A DNA stretch of 64,000 bases from Seminavis robusta (Eukaryota; Bacillariophyta; Bacillariophyceae; Naviculales; Naviculaceae). The notes under the pieces were generated by a model. The model was not told the origin of the DNA and made no database searches. It worked only from the letters and a program-made list of their open reading frames with translations. The position numbers were made by a program, and so were the translations under genes. Where the stretch lies: NCBI GenBank assembly GCA_903772945.1, contig CAICTM010000101.1, forward strand, positions 1-64,000, in the 5' to 3' direction. This document shows, piece by piece, positions 57,170 to 64,000 of this stretch (its first letter is position 1; every line of letters begins with the position of its first letter).

Positions 57170-57417
57170 ACTCTTACTTTCGGCACCCATCTTATGTTGG
57201 CTTTTACTATTGGGCTATTGGTACACAATTACTACTGAACAATACACTTCACTCATTTCTTTTTGCAGTGGCTTCTACCATGTTCTTCCGCAAGAGAATA
57301 CCATATGAAGAAGAGTCACTGATGAACTACTTCCCGGATCAGTATGCTTGCTATGCAGCAACAACTTGGGTTGGTATCCCTTTTATACCTCCGTGTGACA
57401 AATGCAAGATAACATAG
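57170..57417 (+). pseudogene. ICMT last-exon fragment
   Basis: Encodes SYFRHPSYVGFYYWAIG through to the stop, identical in protein to the last exon of the ICMT gene at 62432-62681. The break lies within a few bases of the exon's 5' splice boundary: ACTCTTACTTTCGG is shared, the sequence before it is not. It has no upstream exons or start, so it cannot make an enzyme alone. Confidence 0.85.
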
Positions 57418-57594
57418 TACAATAGAATGGAGCGGAACGAGAACAAATCTATGTCGCTTCGTTGATCTAGTTTATTGATGAAATGAATTATGACCCGGCT
57501 AGAAATTCCTCCTCGGTTGCTACAGTATATATCGTCCATACATTCGTCTGACAACACAACCAAAGCGTTCTGTTCTGGATATCTTCGTATCTAG

Positions 57595-58492
57595 CTAGTA
57601 CCGATTGAACGGTTCCATGGAACCACCAAGACCGCCTCGACTGCGCTTGACACTGGATCGTCGTTCATCCCCTTGTCGCTCGGACCAACCACGGACACCA
57701 CCCATAATCAATGATGCAGAGCTAGCGGTAGCCATGGATCCGGAACTGGAATGTTCTGCCTTGCGGGCATTGTCATGGACTGCCTTGTGGTAGAGTCGTG
57801 TGGAATCAAAATTCATTTGCAGGCTCGTCTGAATGTGGTTTTGTTGGTTCTTGGCATTGTCCAATGTTGCATGAAATTTGGTCAAAATTTCCAACAAGGC
57901 ACCTGCTCGTGACAATGGGACGTCCCGTGGACGACACGGAGGTCCATGGCGGGACGAGACCAACAATGATTGTGATTTCTGGCACAATTGTCCTGCCAAC
58001 AACAAACGGGCGTAGACACACTCCAAGACGATTCCTTCCACTTGTCGCAAGACGGCAGACGAGTCGTCTTCGAAAGTGATCCAAGTCCCAGCTCCTGCGC
58101 CACAGTGGCATAGGGAATTCGAATGGCACAACCAGGCTTGCCATCGCGACAAGCCTGGTGCACCAACGTCAACAGGGTCAACTGACGAAGTTTGAAGATT
58201 TGCGAGTCTGTCAGCGTCAACAACACTGAGGAAGAACCCTTTTTGGTCGCTGACATATTGTAATCCCCAAAGTGCCATGGGAAAAGAGATCCAGAGTGCG
58301 CAACAGGATCTCTCCTTCCGCCCCGCAGGTGGCAAGTTTGGGCTGCAGGACTTGCTTGATTTCGTCAAACCCGGTAAAGACGCGAGGATCGGAAAGCGCC
58401 TTCATCACCACTGTGCGGATTGTCGGCAAGTTGGCATTGGCAGAGTCTGATGCCAACTGTAGGATTGGCTTGAAGGCTTCGTCGGCGTCCAT
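57595..58492 (-). pseudogene. CSN7 copy with two frameshifts
   Basis: Matches the intact CSN7 at 61352-62254 along its full length, from ATG at 58490-58492 to the stop. One base is missing near 58276 (after LDLFSHGT) and one near 58068 (TTTCGAAGAC here, TTTCAGAAGAC in the intact copy). A difference between the two near 58240-58260 (a one-codon length change with several substitutions) shows true divergence and not only sequencing error. The reading frame ends early at TICQRPKRVLPQCC. Confidence 0.82.
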
Positions 58493-58547
58493 GGTGTGAA
58501 TACTATGGATGTGATGTGCCGTAGCTCTTTCCACGATCTTTCTTTTT

Positions 58548-58654
58548 GTGATTTGTGATCTCGCTCCTCGCTCCAAGCTTGATGTCGTCGGTCGTGCTTT
58601 ATGCATGGACTCTCATTTGCTCCACAAGGCCATCGCAATAATATTTGTTTTCGA
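58548..58654 (-). promoter_or_regulatory. L/CSN7 promoter segment upstream of CSN7 pseudogene
   Basis: Reverse-oriented copy of the segment at 57048-57155. Repeat R begins exactly where the segment ends (TTTTCGAT then AAGTCAGC at about 58650-58661). Confidence 0.6.
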
Positions 58655-59550
58655 TAAGTCAGCAGGAGCTGCGATACCTCGGAGAAAGACAGATAGAATA
58701 AGGAGGATTATGTTCGGATTGCACCCATCTTTCAAGTAGCCCTGGCGACAACACGTCGTGTGTTGCCGCCCGGTATCATTCATTCCCTCATTGCAACCTT
58801 CTTTTTATTAGCTAGCCCTGGCGACAACACCCGACTACAACGCCCGCTACTCTATAATTTACCAGCTGCCATCCCTTATTGTAACTCTAAACTTTACAGC
58901 TCCTGCTGGCTTATTTTGCTTTGTGATGATTGCACTAACATTAAATATTAATATTTATTCCTACCCCTAACTTGTATTGAACCATCAATGTTCAGTTTTG
59001 TTGGCTTATGACTATCTCTATCCTTATACTTTGGTTCAACCGGAAATAGGAAATAGGAATAGGAAATAGCATTAAGTCAGCGGGAGCTGCGATACCTCGG
59101 CAGAAAGACAGATAGAAGAAGGAGGATCATGTTCGAGATTGCACCCATCTTTCTAGCCAGCCCTGGCGACAACACCCGACTTAGTGTTGTTGCCGCCCGG
59201 TATCATTTCATTCCCTCATTGCAACCTTCTTTATTAAGCTAGCCTGGCGACAACACCCGACTACGTCGTGTGTTGCCGCCTGCTACTCTATAATTTACCA
59301 GCTGCATTCCCTTATTGTAACTCAACTTTACAGCTCCTGCTGGCTTATGTGCTGTTGTGCTGATTGCACTAACCTTAAATATTAATGATTTATTCCTACC
59401 CCTAACTTGTATTGAACCATCAATGTTCAGTTTTGTTGGCTTATGACTATCTCTATCTCTTATACTTTGGCTTCACCGGAATAGGAAAAGGAAATAGAAA
59501 TAGAAAATAGGAAATAGGAAATAGGAAATAGGAAATAGGAAATAGCATTA
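58655..59550 (+). repeat. repeat R, two tandem units of about 420-480 bp (left arm)
   Basis: Unit 1 is about 58655-59071 and unit 2 about 59073-59550. Each begins TAAGTCAGC(A/G)GGAGCTGCGA, passes through GGCGACAACACCCGACTA with the opposing GTGTGTTGCCGCC, then TATAATTTACCAGCTGC, CTCCTGCTGGCTTAT and TTCAGTTTTGTTGGCTTATG, and ends in GGAAATA runs. No coding frame was found inside. Non-coding, AT-rich 3' half; not recognised as a known transposon. Confidence 0.8.
59478..59547 (+). repeat. GGAAATA microsatellite
   Basis: Imperfect then perfect (GGAAATA)n, ending AGCATTAA. A shorter version ends the first R unit at 59040-59070, and its complement TATTTCC lies at 60786-60813. Confidence 0.9.
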
Positions 59551-59628
59551 AAGGGGTTGAGAACTCAGGCAGTTTACCTGCCGAGGTTAAAGGGGTTGAG
59601 AACTCAGGCAGTTACCTGCAGAGGTAAA
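59551..59628 (+). repeat. two tandem copies of a 39-bp unit
   Basis: AAGGGGTTGAGAACTCAGGC followed by AGTT(T)ACCTGC(C/A)GAGGT occurs twice in a row, immediately before the L homology starts (AAAGCCCGTTTCTTG). Found nowhere else in the window. Confidence 0.85.
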
Positions 59629-59765
59629 AAGCCCGTTTCTTGTTGACAACCACAAAGAAGCAACAACACGTACGAAAACCACAGCTTGCTTTGTTTGACG
59701 TTTGGATCCTTCCTCTCGATCCACCCAAGCATACCGTAGCGTACAGCTCATACCAGTATCATAGC

Positions 59766-60345
59766 ATGTCGAAACAGTTGTTTGTAGAGCAGCTGCACAC
59801 GGAAAGCTCCCCGTTGGTGAAAGTGGCGATTGGGCTTCTTGCTGGACTTGTCTCGTCGCTCATTTATCGATGGAACCGTCATGCGGCATCCCAAGATGCC
59901 TTGGCATATGCTGCCATGATTCGGCAACAACAAGAGGCAGCAGTGGAACAGAAGCAACAACAAATGGACACTCATCAGAAGGAAACTGACGGTGAAACGG
60001 AAGCGCCGGACAGTAGGGAAAGTGTCAGTTCAGATGCAAGAGTATACCCAGCGCTACCTGCAAGTGACGGCAGCGATACCATTGAGGACATTAATAATAT
60101 ACAAGCAGAAGAAGAGGTAGACGACGAAAAGAAAGCAGCACCACAGCCAAGAACCAAGAAAAAGCTCAGCCAGCCGACGTGATGACACCAATGCCATTGA
60201 TCTGGCCGATTTCCAAAGCAACAGCAACCAATGGAGATGCGCCTGTGAAGGTGGGTTCCTCCCTCCTGGCATGCTTTCGTCATTAGGAGGAGCAGAGGCT
60301 GTGTTTCGCATGGGGACAGGACAGTGCTACCACAAGCAAGCTTGA
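59766..60345 (+). pseudogene. L copy with two frameshifts
   Basis: Near-identical to the L gene at 56326-56907, from ATG at 59766 to the equivalent stop at 60343-60345. One base is missing near 60130 (GAAAAGAAAGC here, GAAAAGGAAAGC in the intact copy) and one near 60179 (GACGTGATGAC here, GACGATGATGAC there). The first break ends the frame after DDEKKAAPQPRTKKKLSQPT, losing the C-terminal conserved block. Confidence 0.82.
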
Positions 60346-60577
60346 CAACAATACACGCGAAAGAAAAAAGTCCGTTGGGGCACTAATATCGATGGCGTTG
60401 GGTACCGTACCCCTCGTCATGGTGCACCTCAGAGGAAGTGCAAACCCGTGCCAAGCTTGTCCATTACTACCAGCTAGTACACTTACTTCTACTATGTGTA
60501 ATCTTGTTGGATCCTTTGAGTCTCCACACGAGAGGCTGCTATCGATCCAGAGGCAGTTGGGTAAGTTGATCTCTTCT

Positions 60578-61207
60578 CTTTAACACACGACGTAGTCGGG
60601 TGTTGTCGCCAGGGCTAGCTTAATAAAGAAGGTTGCACTGAGGGAATAAATGATACCGGGCGGCAACACACGACGTAGTCGGGTGTTGTCGCCAGGGCTG
60701 GCTTGAAAGATGGGTGCAATCTCGAACATGATCCTCCTTCTTCTATCTGTCTTTCTGCCGAGGTATCGCAGCTCCCGCTGACTTAATGCTATTTCCTATT
60801 TCCTATTTCCTATTCCGGTGAAGCCAAAGTATAAGGATAGAGATAGTCATAAGCCAACAAAACTGAACATTGATGGTTCAATACAAGTTAGGGGTAGGAA
60901 TAAATCATTAATATTTAATGTTAGTGCAATCATCACAACAGCACAATAAGCCAGCAGGAGCTGTAAATGTTAGAGTTACAATAAGGGAATGGCAGCTGGT
61001 AAATTATAGAGTAGCTGGGTGTTGTATCGGGTGTTGTCGCCAGGGCTAGCTGAATAAAAAGAAGGTTGCAATGAGGGAATGAATGATACCGGGCGGCAAC
61101 ACACGACGTGTTGTCGCCAGGGCTAGCTTGAAAGATGGGTGCAATCCGAACATAATCCTCCTTATTCTATCTGTCTTTCTGCCGAGGTATCGCAGCTCCT
61201 GCTGACT
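60578..61207 (-). repeat. repeat R, right arm (reverse orientation)
   Basis: Reverse complement of the left R: begins with the CACACGACGTAGTCGGGTGTTG block, carries one full unit (61207 down to about 60800) and a partial second unit. It ends at the CSN7 promoter segment at CGAAAACATAATATTATTGC. Confidence 0.8.
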
Positions 61208-61208
61208 T

Positions 61209-61351
61209 ATCGAAAACATAATATTATTGCGATGGCCTAGCTTGTGGAGCAAATGAGAGTCCATGCATAAAGACACGACACGACGACACAAGCGAGGATC
61301 ACAAATCACAAAAAGAAAGATCGTGGACATCACATACATAATATTCACACC
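61209..61351 (+). promoter_or_regulatory. promoter region of intact CSN7
   Basis: Holds the segment shared with 57048-57155, then GGATCACAAATCACAAAAAG leading to the CSN7 ATG at 61352. The segment is slightly shortened relative to the other copies (a gap after CGACGACA). Confidence 0.5.
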
Positions 61352-62254
61352 ATGGACGCCGACGAAGCCTTCAAGCCAATCCTCCAGTTGGCACGAGACT
61401 CTGCCAATGCCAACTTGCCGACAATCCGCACAGTGGTGATGAAGGCGCTTTCCGATCCTCGCGTCTTTACCGGGTTTGACGAAATCAAGCAAGTCCTGCA
61501 GCCCAAACTTGCCACCTGCGGGGCGGAAGGAGAGATCCTGTTGCGCACTCTGGATCTCTTTTCCCATGGCACATTTGGGGATTATACTACTAGTATGGCA
61601 GCGATCAAGGGATCTTCCTCAGTGTTGTTGACGCTGACAGACTCGCAAATCTTCAAACTTCGTCAGTTGACCCTGTTGACGTTGGTGCACCAGGCTTGTC
61701 GCGATGGCAAGCCTGGTTGTGCCATTCGAATTCCCTATGCCACTGTGGCACAGGAGCTGGGACTTGGATCACTTTCAGAAGACGACTCGTCTGCAGTCTT
61801 GCGACAAGTGGAAGGAATCGTCTTGGAGTGTGTCTACGCCCGTTTGTTGTTGGCAGGACAATTGTGCCAGAAATCACAATCATTGTTGGTCTCGTCCCGC
61901 CATGGACCTCCGTGTCGTCCACGGGATGTCCCATTGTCACGAGCAGGTGCCTTGTTGGAAATTTTGACCAAGTTTCATGGAACATTGGACAATGCCAAGA
62001 ACCAACAAAACCACATTCAGACGAGCCTGCAAATGAATTTTGATTCCACACGACTCTACCACAAGGCAGTCCATGACAATGCCCGCAAGGCAGAACATTC
62101 CAGTTCCGGATCCATGGCTACCGCTAGCTCTGCATCATTGATTATGGGTGGTGTCCGTGGTTGGTCCGAGCGACAAGGGGATGAACGACGATCCAGTGTC
62201 AAGCGCAGTCGAGGCGGTCTTGGTGGTTCCATGGAACCGTTCAATCGGTACTAG
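61352..62254 (+). CDS. CSN7: COP9 signalosome subunit 7 (intact copy)
   Basis: A single-exon frame of 300 residues with ATG at 61352, typical of CSN7 (about 260-275 residues in animals and plants). An N-terminal helical region (MDADEAFKPILQLARDSANA) is followed by the PCI domain: SQIFKLRQLTLLTLV (winged-helix start), IRIPYATVAQELGL, and VEGIVLECVYARLLLAGQL. The C-terminal 70 residues are polar, with a Ser/Arg/Gly-rich tail (VKRSRGGLGGSMEPF), consistent with the disordered CSN7 tail. Role: part of the complex that removes Nedd8 from cullins. This appears to be the only unbroken CSN7 in the window, though its promoter lies next to repeat R. Confidence 0.88.
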   Translation: MDADEAFKPILQLARDSANANLPTIRTVVMKALSDPRVFTGFDEIKQVLQPKLATCGAEGEILLRTLDLFSHGTFGDYTTSMAAIKGSSSVLLTLTDSQIFKLRQLTLLTLVHQACRDGKPGCAIRIPYATVAQELGLGSLSEDDSSAVLRQVEGIVLECVYARLLLAGQLCQKSQSLLVSSRHGPPCRPRDVPLSRAGALLEILTKFHGTLDNAKNQQNHIQTSLQMNFDSTRLYHKAVHDNARKAEHSSSGSMATASSASLIMGGVRGWSERQGDERRSSVKRSRGGLGGSMEPFNRY

Positions 62255-62431
62255 CTAGATACGAAGATATCCAGAACAGAACGCTTTGGTTGTGTTGTCA
62301 GACGAATGTATGGACGATATATACTGTAGCAACCGAGGAGGAATTTCTAGCCGGGTCATAATTCATTTCATCAATAAACTAGATCAACGAAGCGACATAG
62401 ATTTGTTCTCGTTCCGCTCTATTCTATTGTA

Positions 62432-63344
62432 CTATGTTATCTTGCATTTGTCACACGGAGGTATAAAAGGGATACCAACCCAAGTTGTTGCTGCATAGCA
62501 AGCATACTGATCCGGGAAGTAGTTCATCAGTGACTCTTCTTCATATGGTATTCTCTTGCGGAAGAACATGGTAGAAGCCACTGCAAAAAGAAATGAGTGA
62601 AGTGTATTGTTCAGTAGTAATTGTGTACCAATAGCCCAATAGTAAAAGCCAACATAAGATGGGTGCCGAAAGTAAGAGTAGCTGATCATTATTTGGATGA
62701 GTGTTGTTGAGAAGGTTGGTGAGCGAGCGACATCAAGAAAGATACGGCTGGGAGATCCCCAGCCATGACATCGTCAACAAAAAGCAGAGGAGGGTGTTAC
62801 GTAAGACACTTGAGCTTACATACATTCCATGAGTGATCAGGACATGAGTATCCTTTTTCGATGTCTGGATTTTATGATTGAAGCTTGCCCCACAAGTTGC
62901 CATGGCAATGGCCCTTATTCCTTGTCCAAACAACACCATCCCCAGACCCACAATGAAAACGGGGGTGCTGAAGAAAGGATACAGGAAAAATCGAGTCCAG
63001 AATTCTGTTGCAGAGAGCAAGAATGCGGCTGTATAATCCAAGGAATGATTCACCAGGAACGATTCTGCCGTGACCACAGTTGGGTTGTAGATTGCCGTGA
63101 CGAAAAATTCCGTCAAGTGAAAGGAGCACAGAAGCACCACATAGCCACTCCATTGCCACATCATGTCAATTTGTTCCAGAGAAAAGAATTCATCTAGAAC
63201 AGGCACCAGTGAGAAGCACCGGTGAAGGATCAAGACACTGAAAAGGCAAATGTGTGTTCCCAGGAAGATACCAAGAAGCCCTGCAATGGTGGCGATCCTG
63301 CCAAGGCTCTGGTGGGATTTATTAAGAATAAACAAGGCTGTCAT
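62432..63344 (-). CDS. ICMT: isoprenylcysteine carboxyl methyltransferase
   Basis: Exons 63344-62824 and 62681-62432 give about 256 residues. The donor GTATGT at 62823 and the acceptor ending at 62682 join THG-I-YSYFRHPSYVGFYYW, the ICMT signature (THG-x-Y-x-x-x-RHPSYVG-(F/W)-x-YW). Several hydrophobic segments, an LTEFFVTAIYNP block, and RIPYEEESLMNYFPDQYACYAATT near the C-terminus agree with ICMT/Ste14 of the ER membrane, which methylates the C-terminal prenyl-cysteine of CAAX proteins. ATG is at 63342-63344; a further 5' exon (frame near 63400-63470, MTTAKRALQWIQSQL) is possible. Its last exon is duplicated at 57170-57417. Confidence 0.9.
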
Positions 63345-64000
63345 TAGCGGGCGGTTGGTTAGGTCTTCCAACCATTACATTACGAGAAGCACTCACACTT
63401 TCACTTCGAAACTGCGAGTCCACAGGCCATCCTTCAAAGGATAGCTGCGATTGTATCCACTGCAGTGCTCTTTTGGCCGTTGTCATCATTCTTAACGTTG
63501 GAGGCTCTCTATTTATTTGTAGGATTATACGACTTAGCAAGGACTGCCTTTGGCGACAGGCACATTACTTCATAGGCAAAGGCTGGAGATCAATCGAATT
63601 GTTGGATGAGGCCAAGACAATAATAACACTGCAATGGATGGTACCTGGTACCAGTATTATTAGTCGTCTTAGAACTAAAATAAATGACAAAGCCGTCCTC
63701 GGCGATGTACACGTAGCAGAAATAAGCAAATTCTTTGCTTTTTTTGGTTGTGGTGCATGAGGGTGCTAGCTAGTCAAGATGAGTTGAAATCCCCATTCCT
63801 AATGGTCATTCATGTTTATATTTCAAATCGACGTGGTGTGTCAACAAACTCTCATCCCTCATCTGCAATGGCGTAATGGCCAATAATGCAAGTAAAGACT
63901 ATATGTACACTGTACTGGTACACATACCGGTAATAAAGAAGCATCTCCCCAATGAGCACCAACAAGAAGGTAGTGGTTGTACTGAGAGTACTCCTTGCGA
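63345..64000. other. right-end intergenic region
   Basis: 656 bp to the window edge. A possible 5' exon of ICMT lies at about 63430-63490 on the minus strand. A plus-strand frame at 63473-63760 (MAVVIILNVGGSLFICRII) has no family match in my knowledge. TACCGGTAATAAAG is at about 63926. Confidence 0.4.

Larger units (their letters stand above)
57048..62680. repeat. large inverted duplication (CSN7 with ICMT exon, plus repeat R)
   Basis: The left arm 57170-59260 (ICMT exon, CSN7 copy, promoter segment, R) is the reverse complement, with small changes, of the right arm 60578-62680 (R, promoter segment, CSN7, ICMT exon). The loop, about 59260-60577, holds the remaining R sequence and the frameshifted L copy. 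An extra L copy in opposite orientation flanks the left arm at 56091-57047. Confidence 0.85.

Noticed and set aside
58640-61210. CRISPR-like or satellite array at repeat R
   Set aside because: Units are hundreds of bases long, in inverted arms, with no short regular repeat-spacer pattern.
1-64000. tRNA or rRNA genes
   Set aside because: I scanned by eye for cloverleaf A/B boxes and rRNA cores and found none I could support.

Overview
The window is nuclear DNA of a eukaryotic microalga, most probably a pennate diatom. The evidence is short GT-AG introns in ordinary eukaryotic genes (COP9 signalosome, SAGA coactivator, U2 snRNP, nonaspanin, giant deubiquitinase); a protein carrying the ILGDNP-type motif typical of a large diatom-restricted family; and a protein whose N-terminus looks like a diatom plastid pre-sequence (signal peptide, then an A-F cleavage site). 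I cannot name the species from sequence alone. All coordinates are mine, and exon joins were read by eye from splice motifs, frame and family conservation.

Layout. 1-2007: a pentulose kinase fused to ribulose-phosphate 3-epimerase, cut by the left edge. 2363-5042: a MYND zinc-finger protein and an Hsp20. 5361-7744: a ten-exon prolyl 4-hydroxylase-like oxygenase with C-terminal ankyrin repeats. 8204-14592: a PLAC8 protein, U2 snRNP A', an LRR-like protein and an ATP-grasp-like protein. 14884-24825: a six-exon, about 3,130-residue USP9X/USP24/USP34-class deubiquitinase. 25359-34275: a SAGA Ada1/TADA1-like protein with a very long disordered N-terminus that contains a 96-bp repeat array with frameshifts. 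35603-47810: an SGNH-like protein, a secreted two-repeat protein, a small membrane protein, an O-fucosyltransferase-like protein, a diatom-specific protein, a plastid-type methyltransferase and a small-molecule kinase-like protein. 48410-52244: a TM9SF nonaspanin and a secreted protein with a Hedgehog-type Hint domain. 53312-55997: a secreted acidic protein built from tandemly duplicated small exons.

56091-62690 is the most unusual part. Two genes (a small membrane protein, here L, and COP9 signalosome subunit 7) and the last exon of a third (isoprenylcysteine methyltransferase, ICMT) are each present twice in opposite orientations, around inverted copies of an undescribed AT-rich repeat (R). 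Decay is reciprocal: the left copy of L is intact and the right one frameshifted, while the left CSN7 is frameshifted and the right one intact. The junction at 57029-57155 appears to keep the older arrangement, with L and CSN7 divergent from one shared promoter.

Many neighbours are divergent pairs sharing short intergenic regions (Hsp20/oxygenase, PLAC8/U2A', LRR/ATP-grasp, Ada1/SGNH, fucosyltransferase/diatom family). There is no operon logic, and no bacterial, viral or CRISPR feature was seen. Intergenic DNA is scattered with the palindrome TACCGGTA and with CTAG/AGCT runs.
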